Source of the DNA: Armillaria gallica
Taxonomy: Eukaryota > Basidiomycota > Agaricomycetes > Agaricales > Physalacriaceae
Length of the DNA: 64,000 bases
Direction of reading: 5' to 3'
Assembly: GCA_037576215.1 (NCBI GenBank)
Contig: JBANDB010000006.1
Location: 434,001 to 498,000, forward strand
Shown here piece after piece: positions 9,606 to 21,906 of the stretch; the first letter of the stretch is position 1; every line of letters begins with the position of its first letter. The notes under the pieces are model-generated. The model worked only from the letters and a program-made list of their open reading frames with translations, made no database searches and was not told where the DNA came from. Made by a program: the position numbers and the translations under genes.

Positions 9606-11028
9606 TTGCAAACGGAGATCCAAGACTCTAACCTGGCTTCTTGGATCAATGAAAGTCATGAAACAATCAGCTTGACGCGACGCGTAACCGATAGCTGTAT
9701 ACGCCCTCTCTTCCAACTTTTAAGACCGTGGCGCTAATCCATTTCCATAGTGCGATTGTCGATAGATTATGCACCCAGCCAGAACTGGTGGCCTGAACGC
9801 TTGAGCAGACCTTTCCCTCTTTTCAAATTGAATAAGGAAACACATTCGGAGATAGAAAAACTATGGAGTGAAGTAAGTGAGTTGGAGAATGCTGACCGGA
9901 ACCTCAAGACTTTTCATTGCATACATACCAATGACATCGAAGGTGTGGGTGCATTGGCGGACTCCGTAGGTCGTGACGAAACTTGCATACGATCATTCTA
10001 TGAGGCTAATAACAGTCATATCTGTTATTGTTGACTCGCGGTCTTTTCTCTCCTAATACTAGAAGAGAGACTGTGGTGTATACTGGCGAGCTCAAGGACC
10101 AACCTGAACTCTTTCTGCGTGTCCTACGGGGGACGAATAATGTCGGTCTTACAACTTGTTACCTACACACCGCTCATAGGGATAATTTACTCTCAACAGA
10201 CTCTCGCGTGTCATGGAAATGGCCACTTCTGGGCATCTGACGCTGACACCCACGATCATATGCGAACTTCACCATACGATGCTGCAGGGTACGCAAACGG
10301 TATATCTCAATGATCGGGATACGTTCAAGTATTGCGCCGTCGGGGTGACGCGTCAAGCGATTCAAATCAACGTGACGGCACGACTCCCTACTAGGAAAAT
10401 GATTCAGTTCTGCCCGCATACCGAGGTAGACTCCTACATGGCATACTTTTGCCATCGGTTCAATGTAAGTGAGTCTGCCCCATTTTGTCTAAATACGTGA
10501 ATCTCTAACCTAACAGGCTTACGTGTAGATGCTAATGAAGAGCCTGGATGAAGGCCAACTCGACGTGTATGCCTGTGCAGCCTGGATCAGTCAGAATTTC
10601 ATTGACATTCATCCGTTCGAAGTAAGTTTTGACATTTACTGTCTCCACCTTCGCACTTACCAAGCAGGACGGTAATGGCCGACTCTCGAGAATGCTCGCA
10701 TCCATCCCCCTCGTGCGACGTGGTCTCCCTCCTCTCTGCATTACAATGGGTACCAGGAGCAGGTACATCAGTGCATTGAACACCGTGGGTCTCCCTCCCA
10801 TTTCGTATTAAGATTGATCACAAATCGTCACTTCAGACGCGGGCCGACACAAACTCTGATTACAAAAGTCTGACACAATTCCTAGCGTTTTCAGCGGATA
10901 TGTCGTTAAATGTATTTCGGGACATGGTGGGTACGAAATACAACGAAGCATATTTAGAAGACAGTTGTTATCGTTGGAGAGAGGAACTGGAGGGCAAGGC
11001 TGAGGTGGAAGAGTGGCAGGAATGGTAG
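9606..11028 (+). CDS. Fic-domain protein (AMP-transferase type)
   Basis: Spliced gene with the full Fic core. After an N-terminal helical exon (THSEIEKLWSEVSELENA), TNDIEGVGAL resembles the inhibitory or substrate-flap region seen before Fic cores. ICELHHTML and MAYFCHRFN lead to the split catalytic motif: IHPFE at the end of one exon, then an intron, then DGNGRLSRML. Together these give HPFEDGNGRLSR, a perfect HPFx(D/E)GNGRxxR with His, Asn and Arg in place. The last exon (10,843-11,028) ends KAEVEEWQEW. Fic proteins usually attach AMP to hydroxyl side chains of target proteins; the target here is unknown. The 5' end is uncertain: the exon at 9751 opens after a splice acceptor and needs an upstream exon (from about 9606), whose ATG I could not fix. 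Middle introns are also tentative. Confidence 0.75.
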
Positions 11029-11129
11029 TAGTAAAAGTTGTATCGATTTGCTGAGCTCTCCCATATTGCCTTGCCGATTCAAAGTCTCCCGTTCTTTTTT
11101 TATTTCTTCATCTAATTTTTACTTCCATA

Positions 11130-11425
11130 GTTTGGTGAATAAGTAATTGGTTGTGCTCGCAATGGGCGGGCCAAGTGAAGGCTGGATAAGTCACTAAAGG
11201 TGTATGGACCATGGAAACATTCATTTGTCTCTCTTTCTTTGCATCATAAATATACGCCAGTACTATTCTGGGAGTCTCGAAAAGCATTCCCCCGACCAGT
11301 GATAGATGAGGAGATGCGACAGGTCCTAGAAAACACTCATGTAATCGGCCGGATTCCTGTATTTGTTCACTGGGTTCCTACGAATTTGGATATTGAAGCC
11401 CATGGATCACAATCACTCACTTAAT
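11130..11425 (+). pseudogene. Repeat R copy 3 (partial)
   Basis: It contains the R-type block coding SFVSLSLHHKYTP and then VIDEEMRQVLENTHVIG, matching R copy 1 near 5120-5270. Only the 3' fifth of R is present. It sits between the 3' ends of the Fic gene (+) and NTPase gene A (-). Confidence 0.6.
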
Positions 11426-11746
11426 TATCCAGTGATACCCTCAACCCAACCCAAGACCGAGCTCACGGCCAACCCTGCTGGGTGGAACGTAGGTTCTAGT
11501 TGAAGGCCTCCGAAGCCTATTCTCATCAAGCCGATACATTGGTAGCCTGTAAAACCTATTTCAGCACTCACTAGCAGGTCGTTGTGCACACCTCAGTGGG
11601 AGGCGTTTCATCCGGAGCCATGCTCTCCGAAGGTGATTTGAAGGGTCTTTGGAGTTTTACACCCGTTGTCGGAGTCGCAAGCTTTCAAAGGATCATCAAA
11701 TATATTTACGTTGGGCTACAATTTACAGAGCAGTCAATTGAGTGGG

Positions 11747-14590
11747 CTACAGCAACACAAATAATTCAACTTGACCCTTTCCTATGCCTTTGAATTCGTA
11801 GATACCACTATAAACAACACGTTGGTGCTGCAGGTCTTTCTTGAGATCTGCTGTCTGTTTCTCCATCTCGTACTGCAGGAATTTGTGCCCAGGTCAGTTC
11901 CATGTTAACGAAGGGAGCAACACGTACATCACCCTCCATGGTGCCATGGACTACCAGCACTGACTGTTCCAAAGTCGTTCGATTTTCAACGAAGGCGAGG
12001 CAGTGACAACCATCTTTGAACATGAACGGTATACCTTTCGGGTTTCTCAACCAGTGCTTGATGTCATTGGGTTCTCGGGCTCTGATGACAAGCCGCGGCG
12101 AAGCACCTGACTTCCACGTAACACGGACAGGAATATTGTTCCCTCTCGCAAATGAGATCAGCCGGTAAGGCTGCTTGGTCCACGAAGGAGCACCTTTGTG
12201 GAAGTCGAAAATATCATCCAGTACACATCCATCCTCCGTTCCCAGATGGTTTATGAATGTCCATACCATGGATCTTTCAAATTTGTCCTTCTGAGTTGGC
12301 ATTCCCGCATCAACGGTTATGGCCTCTTTCATACAATCCTTGAAGACGGCGGTGTCAGAGGATCCAAGGAGTGACAACAACGATGCCGCGCCATACGCCT
12401 CTGTCAAAGAAACATCGTAGCGTACGTTCAACATGAAGTAAGCCGGTGATCGAGGATCGAGAGAAGGGAGAAGGGTGACTCCTAGTTCAAGGGGTTTGGC
12501 GGATTCGTAACTTTCAAGTTTAAGAGCTGAAGGATTGCTAAGCATCCATCTACAGAGAAGCCTAGAGACTATCTCCATAAATGTAGAACCTATATTGCCA
12601 TCAGCGAAGATTAATAATGGAATATGGTCAAGTGCGGTTACCACTGAGGCTTTTACGCTCCAAGACGCCACACCCATAGGATTGACCGATGATGAACTCG
12701 GGTATCTCCTCCTCCTGCGCTTCCAAGTCCACAGCATCCACAGGCCGATACCCCGTCGATACTTCGAACGCACTAGACAAAATCCTGTGGTACGGTATTC
12801 TCTTGACTCCGTTTTGAGCAGCAGCCAAGTACATCTCTATCAGCCTCGCAACAAGGCGTGGTCTGGACACCAGTAAGCGGACAAAGTTCGACAATAGCAC
12901 ATCGGACTCACTGAGGATACAACCACTTCTTGATTCTCTCAAGAAGCCCAGGAGGCACCGCCTTCAGATGTCGGAGGATATACTCTTCCAAATCATCACT
13001 CTGGGGACGTCGGGTATTCGACGCGTAGCTTAACCTTGATCCCGGAGATAGTGAACCGACATTCAACATATTCACAGACAGTTGCGATGCCGCACACACA
13101 ATCGCCTTTGGTTGTAAACAGGAGTCCATCATCTCGAGCATCCGCCGAAGGAGTGAATATCTATGGGAAAGCCAAGGATCACGAGTGGCTTTGTGCGCTT
13201 CATCAAAGGTGAGGCATAGGCGCGGCGAGTCGTTGGTGCCATGCAGGACTTCCTTGATCGACTCACAAAACTTGTTTGAGGACACCCCGGAGGCGCGGCA
13301 GAGTGTTTCCTCATCAAACGACTGTGCTACCTTTGCGATGTGGACGAAGATATCCTCCGAGTTCGCGAGGCGTGGCGGACAGGCTTGGAGCAGCAAGAGG
13401 CGACGGCGGGCATCGAAGGGGGTCACATTGTGTGATAAAACCAGGTCGAGGAAGTTGGCAAAAACATACATCCTCACATAGATAAGGACGTAGAATGCTC
13501 TCTCTGCCGCGTCGCCCCCAAAGGTACTTTTCAAAGTCGGGTCAATGGTTTCCACCACCCATTGGGCATCGCCTGAACCCGATGCCCAGGCCCCTTTCTC
13601 CTGAGAACAAGTGAAATAGATCAAAAAGTATTCTGCAACTGCTTCAAACAACAGTCTGGTCTTGCCATATCCAGGTAAGTCGATGACCGTCCTAGATATC
13701 ATCAGAATGAAAGGGGTTATGAAAAGGGAAAAGAGAACTACGTTGAAAAAGACTGCCGCATATCTTCCTCCTTCGGGCGATGAAATACGTCTTTCCAGCC
13801 TGTGAGGGTTTCGTTGGGGTCACCGAGGCCAGCAAGGACGAGGTGGACTCTGTCCGCGTCCGGATGATAGACATTGGCGTGGGGTCCTTTCCTGTCGTGT
13901 CGAGACGAGAAGTGATAATCGAGGCTTCCCTTCGCATAGTCCTGCAGGATATCAGAGAAAGCGTCTATCGCTTTCTTGGACATCCTCCCGAGCTCTTCTG
14001 CGTCTGTTCTATCCTTGATGGTTCCTGGCAAAACGAGATGAGTGACAGGCCGATATCGGTGACGTTGGCGGCAAGTACTTCTCGTTGCTTGTAAATCATT
14101 ATTCTTTACTTCTGTAGAAACAGACGGTGAGCAAAAGAAAAGGATCAGAACTAACAACGTACTCTCCCTTAATCTTCTGCCGAAAAACCACGCTGCAAGA
14201 GAAAGTATGGGCGCATATACGAGAGCTAGAAATGAAAGCGAAACTCAACGGTGTCTCAACAGCTTCTCATAATTCCCATCCACCCTTCCTTGTTGCGTGA
14301 GGTCGAAGACTTCTTCTGGTTCTTCTACAAGGTGAAGCCTTGGCTCGAAGAGAAGATTCTCTATTAATGTGTACAGCTTTATAGCAAACACTCTTGTGCG
14401 TATGCCGGGTTCTTTGGCCGTTGTTAAGTTATTTAAAATGATAGTGTTCAGGCAATCTATCTGTTCTTGCTCAAGAGATGTGCCTTCTTGTGCGGTCGTT
14501 GCCAAATGGTTAGAACATGTTACTCCAAGCAGAATGTAAGGGCCTACCTAGTACATCTTCTGGCACGCTGACATGGTTTTCCCCATCCAT
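11747..14590 (-). CDS. P-loop NTPase A (Crinkler-like candidate)
   Basis: Nine exons close in frame to 804 residues: 14590..14548, 14486..14250, 14192..14163, 14111..14079, 14024..13742, 13691..12912, 12862..12642, 12589..11928 and 11872..11747. Walker A is GYGKTR (about residue 215) with the run RLLFEAVAEYFLIYFTC behind it. The ARRRLLLLQACPP block follows, Walker B is CLTFDEAH, and a sensor-like AIVCAAS comes next. The C-terminal module carries WTKQPYRLISFARGN, VTWKSGASPRL and LAFVENRTTLEQSVLVVHG and ends GKGQVELFVLL. This order (P-loop, ARRRxLLLQ, DEA, C-terminal globular domain) resembles fungal Crinkler-like NTPases, which often end in a nuclease fold. That assignment is inference. A lacks the acceptor used by paralog B before exon 3 (CAACGA for CAATAG) and seems to use an AG a few bases on. 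The ATG at 14590 is the first Met; upstream exons may exist. Confidence 0.7.
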
Positions 14591-15000
14591 TCTGTTCACT
14601 GTGAGTGCTTCGGGCTCCTAGAGGGCTAACAATCAGGTGGATACTACGAAATGAAAATATACATACGATTTCAGTGGGATCTGTTCAGGTCCCTCGGAGT
14701 CGCGACTTGCAGAGAAAAATATCAAGGATAGTTATTTCGACAAACGTCATTGTCTTAGTCTCTGTCTGGCTATCCGCAGCTGTCGATCGATCAGTGGTAT
14801 CGCCGTGTATTATTCGACACTGAGTTACAGTACTGGTGATATAGGCCTTACACTGACAGATCCTGGCCACGAGTCGTGACATGCGATTCCTGAGCTCAGT
14901 CGGAACAACCCGGCCAGGTCCAGAGTCCAACGCGACAAGTCACATCTGTGACAACTCGCGTTCTTCTTCTCCGCCTCTTGTCCTCTTGGTCCTGCCAAAA
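14591..15000. other. Intergenic between divergent genes A and the F-box gene
   Basis: Short stretches on the minus strand (near 14,690) still resemble N-terminal exon sequence of the NTPase family: frame FSASRDSEGPEQIPL, just before a GTATG donor. Gene A may therefore begin further upstream than annotated. No promoter motif is clear. Confidence 0.35.
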
Positions 15001-17609
15001 ATGTCGACGTTCCCTATGGAAAAAAATTCCGAAACCGACTCCTCCTCACGTTCAGTACACAAAAGAATTAAAATAGCCCCTTCGAATGGCCATGAAGTGG
15101 TGTGCAGACAAACCTCGACGCGTCGCGTCGTCAATCTTAAACGGCGAGCAAAACTGTCGATGCTTCCTACTCTGCCTCTGGATATTTTGTTTGAGGTGTG
15201 TTCTTCAACGTTCTTCACTGGCACATGTTCACAAAGGCTGTTCAGATGTTCGGACATCTTCATCCATTAGATTTGCTCCATCTGACACGGACGACGAAGG
15301 AATTTCGGCGTGTCCGTGCGTATTTTTTGGTATTCCCCCCAGCTCATCTTGATGACTGTTTGTACAGTCACCCACAGGTCATCAATGACTGTCTGGAAAT
15401 CTTCTTTGGCCAATGTTCCCGGATTGCCGCCTTGCCCAGAGGACATGTCCCACCCTGCCTGGACCAGCCTAATCTTTGACCATTTTTGTCATGTACGACT
15501 TCCTCAAATCAGTCCGCGCACTCCACTGAACATATAACACAGAAATGCTTCGCGCCGAATATTCGCAACGTCGACTGGTGTCTACGTGTCCGACTATGCT
15601 CAAAGTGTGCTAAAACTTGGTAACGTCACCGCTCTTATTCCGTTTATGGTATCCTCATTGTCCCTTTGTTTCCTTGTTTCCTAGTCTATTGTCCGAATCT
15701 GGATTCGACGAGACAAACAAGAGCGACAAGATTATCCTTCGTTCTGTCCCATTCCATAGCTGGCCGGGTCGTCATCGTAGGCGGTATTATTTCTGCGCGA
15801 AGGCCCTGATGCTGATAAGCATTACTAGCGAAAGAGAAATTCTGCTTTGTCAAAGAAAAGGATGCTTTCGTGAAGGCCTTCAACGCCTGTCAAGGGAAGG
15901 ACGCGAGGAAGGAATTTCTGGGGAAGAGAAAAGCGGGCGTAAAGGCACGTAAAGACGTAAGTACGCACTTCCCGAATCCCCTCCCGCTGCTGACAAAAGA
16001 CATAAACAAGCACGCGAAAAAATGCACAGAGTGGGCCGATTCCGTGAGCGAAAACCGGAGCAAAGAGCTCGATGACATTCGAAAACAGAGGAGTAAAGCG
16101 TGAGTGGGGCAATATTCAAGTTTGAGTGGTTTATTGACACCCTGCTAGCATCGAGACTAGATTGACGTCTCTGGGACACGGCGAAGAGATTGCATATTTG
16201 AAGGATCTTGAAAAAACAGGTTCATGGTCCGCAAGGAGAGAGCTGACTCTCTTCTCTGACCAACTCGAGGTGAAGCAGCCGAAGCCTCTCACCGACAGAA
16301 GTAAGCCCACCTCATCCCTTTCCCCAAAAATCACCAATAATCCTTGACTTTTTCCAGACTGGAACTCCATCGAAGGCACCATGCTCGACTATATGAAGGA
16401 CGTCAAGACGCACCGCCTCAGAAAAGAACGAACGGAACTGCTCAGCGCTCGCCGATCTCTCATTGCAGCAGAATGGCGCTCATGTCGCTCCCTACTGGAC
16501 GAATTCCAACCGGGTCTGCTGGATGTGTGGGTGTGGGAAGAAATGAAATACTTCATCGACCTGCCGTCGTGCATCGTCGTGACACCAGAGATGGTCAGGG
16601 ATGTTATGACAGTGCGGCTTCCCGCCTTCATCGCGTCATGGTGCAATAGTAAACGCATCCAGCTGTGGTCTATGCTGGATTACGAAATCCGCGGGGGGCA
16701 CTTTGATCTTATGAAGGATCTGCAGCTGGCGACATGCGTATTTGTGTGTACGGATCGACACGGGCTGCACCGCGACATGGCGAAGGCGGGGTACGATGCG
16801 ACTGCGTGCAGTATGTGGTTCCCAGAGTATCTGCACCACCCTTGCAATGCGAGGTGCACGGTCTTTGATGAGAGCGACGAGGATAAGATTGGGAAGGGCG
16901 TGTGCGACCATAAAAGCTCGCGCTGATGCACGATTCGGAGACACGGATGACGCGTAGAAGGGAATGGTCGACAGACTCGCTGGTGTTCGACTACAAGGCC
17001 TCGCGTGTCGTGCGGAAGATCCTCAATACCTGCAACTTGAACCCTGATACTACAGTGGAGGAGCTGGACAAAGCTGACCCTCGTGTGGTCTGTCTCAAGT
17101 GCAGCTTTGGCGCCAAGTGTGATGGCGAGAGGATATTCCCTATCCTTACTTGGAGGACTGCGGTGGGTGACCAACATGGGCCATTGGAAGAGTGTCTGAT
17201 CTTTTCTTTACAGGTCCACCATTGCATGAGGAAACATTGGGGAGACTTGGCGGTTGCATGGCAGCAGATTTCGGACGAAGAAGCAGCGGTGGTGAGGGAA
17301 CTGGAGAAAAAGGAGCCGCAGAAGCGAGGTATACAGCCAAAGGCTAGGAAGGATTGGCGCTGCTCAACATGCGCAGGAACGTCGCTGGACAGCGGTCGCT
17401 TGACTTTGGTGGATATCAAGATACATCTAGCCAACGAGTGAGTGTCTTGATGTACTAAAGAGTTTCGAAAGTTGATTCAAATTTTGTCTAGACACGACGT
17501 AGATACTCCGGTCGAAGGTGTCGACTACTTCCGTGCGCTTGACTGGCCGCCAGAGCAGCCTTTAGTTGCGAGGATGGTTCCTAAAGCCGTCACTGTGGTT
17601 TCGGAGTAA
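15001..17609 (+). CDS. F-box protein with C-terminal Cys-rich domains
   Basis: The start MSTFPMEKNSETD leads into LPTLPLDILFE, then an intron, then MFGHLHPLDLLHLTRTTKEF. This is the F-box form widespread in Agaricomycetes, expected to bind Skp1 in SCF ubiquitin ligases. ANVPGLPPCPEDMSHPAW follows, then FDHFCHKC, VDWCLRVRLCSKCAKT (probable zinc site), a charged helical region rich in Lys and Arg, and a globular part including VWVWEEMKYFIDLP. An intron at about 16,882-16,925 restores frame to SLVFDYKASRVVRKIL. The last exon ends PLVARMVPKAVTVVSE. There are about ten exons. An in-frame ATG at 14881 would add 40 residues of low complexity; I prefer 15001. The substrate is unknown, and these proteins form a large, fast-evolving family. 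Confidence 0.8.
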
Positions 17610-17834
17610 AATGGCCGCTGAACGCTCTTGAACGATAATACCATCATTGGACCTGTATATACTACATATGTCATCCTATGCATCAATAAATCCTTCAGAA
17701 TATGTTTACTTACCTGGCGCTTGACAATAAACATGGAGGTGACTCAAACCAATTTGGATCGAGCCCCGAAACAAATAGATACAAACCTTCCTCCTTCCTA
17801 CTTTACTGTCTACATCCTCTATTTTCGATTCGAC

Positions 17835-18924
17835 ATGGCAGACGTAGCGACCCAACCACCGCCCACCGACACCATGGAGGGCATCGACGTCGTCCCCGAA
17901 CCCGATGAGCCCCCCAAGCCCAAATGCGAAACCCTCTACGTTCAGAACCTCAACGAAAAGATAAAGATTGACGGTACTATGCAATTTCCTTTTGCCAAGG
18001 ACTGTATTACTGACACAGAGAGATATTCAGTGCTGAAATCTTCATTACGGGGTCTGTTCAAGCCGTATGGGGTACTAGACGTGGTGGCGCATAGCAATCT
18101 CCGGATGCGGGGGCAAGCATTCGTGTCGTTTGAGACACCAGAACAAGCTGAGAAGGCGATGAATGACGTTCGCGGGTTCCCTCTGTATTCCAAGTCCATG
18201 GTGCGTTATTCTCGTCTCAAATGCGTTTCACATACTGAAGCAATATGTTTGCCAGCAAATATCGTTCGCACGGACACGGGCCGACGCAGTGGTGAAAAAG
18301 CTAGATGAGGAACATTTCGAAGAACACAAGGCGCAGAGGACGGAACATAAGAGTGCGTTGTTGCTTCTACTGGTGGTATCGTTGGCTGACTAGTGGTTAA
18401 CAGAAGCGACGCGGTACAATAACCCACTCAAGCAGAAGTTCAAAGCAAAACGGATGGCAGCTGAAAGTATGTGTTTCCCAAGATTCTTCCTTTAAAGTTA
18501 CGATGTACTAAGGGCTTCCAGTTGACGGTGGTGCCTCCCTACCTATATCGAAACGTCCCAATGTCCAAATGCCGGACGAGTACCTACCGCCGAACAAAAT
18601 TCTCTTCTTGCAAAATCTTCCCGAAAGTGTTACAAAAGAACAGCTCGTCACCTTGTTCTCCCAGTGCGTTGCTGTCTTGTTGAATCTATGGCATGTTACT
18701 GATCCTATGCTGCAGATACCCCAATCTCCACGAAGTCCGTCTTATCCCGTCGAAGAAGGACATTGCGTTCGTGGAATATCTGGACGAGGGAAGCTCGGGC
18801 GCTGCAAAAGATGCATTGCACAACTACAAGCTCGACGGGGAGAACAAAATCAAGGTCCGTTCATCGTATGCTTTTGAGACGCACTTAACCATTTTTCCTG
18901 CAGATTACCTTTGCTCGGAAGTAG
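17835..18924 (+). CDS. msl1: U2 snRNP B''/U1A-type RNA-binding protein
   Basis: Seven exons (17835..17973, 18031..18200, 18256..18352, 18404..18466, 18522..18663, 18716..18854, 18904..18924) give exactly 256 residues. The first RRM has RNP2 TLYVQNLNEKI and RNP1 RGQAFVSFE. A basic linker follows (KQKFKAKRMAAE), then the second RRM with ILFLQNLPESV, an RNP1-like DIAFVEYL and the end ITFARK. This two-RRM layout with the linker is that of the U1A/U2B'' family, which binds a U snRNA stem-loop in the spliceosome. Yeast and most fungi have one such gene (Msl1). The ATG MADVATQPP sits 226 bp after the F-box stop. The gene converges on RPS9 with a 183-bp gap. Confidence 0.93.
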
Positions 18925-19107
18925 ACTACTGTGCACAGCTTATGCCGTTTGCGTTGCACTCACTGTATCAATACTTTGATTTTTAATGATATTTGTTCAA
19001 TTGATGTAAACGTCTGACTCGACAATAAAAGCAGCTCGAGATGTTTTGGTTGCATGATAACATAGCGACGACATATACAACGAGCATAAAACAGAAGGCG
19101 CGCACAT

Positions 19108-19931
19108 CTACTCGTCTTCCTCATCGTCACCACCCTCCTCCTTCTTGGCAGCGGCAGCAGCACGCTTCCGCTTAACACGGCCAGGTCGGCCTCCACCGTA
19201 TGGCGAGGTGAGGGCAAAGTCGATGTGCTTCTGGGAATCCAGACGCACAACGAAGGAGGGAACGTTGACAATCTGCTTGCCAACCCTATAAAGCCTGTGA
19301 GCATGGTATAATATATCTATAGCGCCTCGAGAAGACATACCGAATGTGCCGTTGCCTAATCAAAACCCGTGCATGATGAATGCTTTTAGCCAAACCAAGC
19401 TTGAAAACCTGGGTCTGAAGACGCCTCTCCAAGAAATCCTCAATCTTCAGGGCCAACACGTAATCGAGACGCATGCGAGCCTCGTCGAGCACACCGATAC
19501 GAACGAGACGACGGATGAGAGCGTTACCCTCGAAAAGACGCTTGGGGTCCTTGTCGTCGAGCTTGAGCAGCTCACGGGCAGCACGACGAATCTTGGAGAG
19601 GGTGAGGGCGATACGCCAGATCTCACGCTTGTTACGGAGACCGTATTCACCGGCGAGCTAGAAAAAAGATGTCAGGGCTTATTACAGGTATACGAGAGAT
19701 AGTCCAACCTTCAGCTCGGCATCGAGACGAGCTGACTCGAATGGTCGACGGGGGACCTTGTAGCTGTAAAAAGCAACATGGGGCACGGCTTGTAATCAGC
19801 ACACTGCAACCCCCCACACAAGGTGGATCTTGAGGAAACTGGATGCTCACGTCTTGCTGTGGTTCCGAGGGGCCCTACGCAAAAAAAATCAGCACAAATT
19901 ACGGATACCCAGAAGAGCATTACCTCGGCAT
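19108..19931 (-). CDS. RPS9: 40S ribosomal protein S9 (uS4)
   Basis: Five exons (19931..19924, 19874..19851, 19763..19709, 19657..19341, 19285..19108) give 193 residues, the normal length for eukaryotic uS4. The first exon holds only MP and part of Arg. Diagnostic blocks are [19 protein letters not shown], the S4 RNA-binding core ([37 protein letters not shown]), [15 protein letters not shown], and an acidic end, GGDDEEDE. It binds 18S rRNA and acts in small-subunit assembly and decoding fidelity. The 8-nt coding first exon is usual for fungal ribosomal protein genes. It is divergent from RPL21. Confidence 0.96.
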
Positions 19932-20158
19932 TTTGTTTCTTGAGGCGGTTAGTGGTGGAAAGGAGCGACAAGAAATTAATACTACCGACGACGGTTAAGT
20001 GGACAGCGTGACATGTCACAACTGTAAAGTTGTTACTCAGCCACCCAGTGACCGTGCGGCAACACCCGAGAAAAAGTCCTTACTGACCACCGACAGCACT
20101 GTGCGTATACTTGCAATAACTCCAAGGGCACCCATCTCACCTCCCGACAGTCCTCAAG
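19932..20158. promoter_or_regulatory. Shared divergent promoter of RPS9 and RPL21
   Basis: Only 227 bp separate the two start codons, so both ribosomal protein genes must draw on the same region plus intron sequence. This would suit joint control of a small- and a large-subunit protein. Pyrimidine-rich stretches (ACCTCCCGACAG near the RPL21 ATG) are present. I did not recognise a known ribosomal-protein promoter motif. Confidence 0.6.
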
Positions 20159-20803
20159 ATGCCTCACTCCTTCGGTTACCGAGCCCGTACGCGGCACATG
20201 TTCAAGAGGGGATTCAAGGGTACGTCTTGCACGAATCTCCGGCCAGGATCCAACCAATATTTTTCGCAGAACATGGTGCTATCAAATTGTCGACGTACTT
20301 GATCAACTACCGTGTCGGTGACATTGTCGACATCAAGGCCAATGCGGCCCAGCAAAAGGGTATGCCTCACAAATACTACCATGGGTGCGTAGCTTAGCGA
20401 ATTCTTGGGCGGTGGTGATACTGAGGTCCCTTGGTGCAGACGAACAGGCATCGTGTACAACGTCACCCCCAGCGCCGTCGGTGTCATCGTCTACAAGGTC
20501 GTTGGCAACCGATACATCGAAAAGCGTGTGAACCTCCGTGTTGAGCACATCCGGCACTCAGGCTGTCGCCAGGAGTTCTTGGACAGGGTGAAGCGCAACG
20601 GCGAGGCCCACAAGGAGGCTAAGGAGAAGGGCGGTATGTGTCATTTGCTTATACGGATTTCAATTTGTTTTGCTTATTGCTTATTTTCAGAACGTGTTGA
20701 ATTGAAGAGAATCCCTGCCCTTCCTCGGGAATCCCGCACTGTGTCGACCTCTGGCAATGTGCCCCAGACTATCACGCCTGTGCGCTACGAGACCTTCATT
20801 TAA
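20159..20803 (+). CDS. RPL21: 60S ribosomal protein L21 (eL21)
   Basis: Four exons (20159..20219, 20270..20384, 20440..20633, 20691..20803) give exactly 160 residues, the standard eL21 length. Diagnostic sequence: [20 protein letters not shown], then [48 protein letters not shown] and the C-terminus [11 protein letters not shown]. It is a structural protein of the large subunit. The short first exon and phase-1 first intron match the compact design of the neighbouring ribosomal gene. Confidence 0.96.
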
Positions 20804-21906
20804 TGGATTGTACTGCGTCGTTTTTGCATGTCTTTATTGCTGCTCATGCCCACATGCCGTCTGAAAATATGAAACCCTTTAAAAACATCTATTGGTGATA
20901 CTGTGAGTGATCAGAGTGTGCGAATTTCGGTTTGCGGCACATTCTAGCTATTTATTGGCTTCGGGATCTTTTTTGATAGCTCGATGAAAGCATACAATTG
21001 AAATTACGAGTAATTTTATCTGTAGCCCGTGAGAGGAGGCCTTGCAAGGCCATAGAAACTAGCAGTGAACTTGGCGTATGGCTAAGGCACAGTGTAGAAT
21101 TTCAAAATAAACAAGCATCCCGCTTGAGGTATGGAAAATGAGTGATAAATTGATTTCAGAAGCGTCGCCGGTCTAAGGTGTGGTGGTGTGTGGTGTGTGG
21201 GTACAATGCTACACTTATGTAACCTGATGGCCGTGGAGCGGTACTGGGCCAAATCCATTCGATTTTGATTTTCCGACGGCAAACCTAGCATGCCGAGATT
21301 AAGCCGGGCAGCGTGTTGTGAGAAAATATGGCTCGCTTAGCTTTTCTCGTTGTATTCCACCGCGTCATACACTTAAAATATTAGATCTCCTGCTTCCTCT
21401 GAGTTTAATACGCGTTCCAATTCGTTGCCCGAATCCCATCACGTTTGTAATGACTGAGTTGGTCGGTAGATTCACTACAACCTCATCCCCACCGCAGTCG
21501 TATATTTTTCGTCTATCTGCGAGACAGGCAATGTTGCGTGTGGCGATTGTTTGACGCTTGCACGTCGGTCATTGCTCGACACCTGGTCTGCCACATGAAT
21601 TCTCCCCGAATATTTATCTTAACTGCAGATAACATCCAGGAAGATTATTCTAAAAAGTTCAAGGAAACGGACGGTAGGTGAGAGCTACAGAAAATCGTTC
21701 ATGGTAATTTCGCACATAGCAACCACCTACGGTAACGTCAGCGAGTTCCCCGCCTATTTTTGCGGGGATTTAGAGTGGACTTTCGAGTTGTGGCGGCTAG
21801 CAGACTCCAATCGTCGCTTCCGCAGAACATAATAATAACCCCATGACGCGCGACGGCGACAAGGCTACTTAAGAATGCGGCTAGGCCGACCTGGAGCGTT
21901 CACATC
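20804..21906. other. Intergenic, nothing recognised
   Basis: A 1.1 kb gap after RPL21, with 3' UTR at the left. Short frames on both strands lack motifs. TGTGGTGGTGTGTGGTGTGT at 21,180-21,199 is a low-complexity GT run. Confidence 0.45.

Noticed and set aside
9750..10034. Fic gene start at 9750
   Set aside because: The codon is GTG directly after an AG acceptor, so this is an internal exon.
14245..14505. Start of NTPase A at 14505
   Set aside because: The codon there is TTG. Splicing to an upstream exon with an ATG at 14590 keeps frame and matches paralog B.
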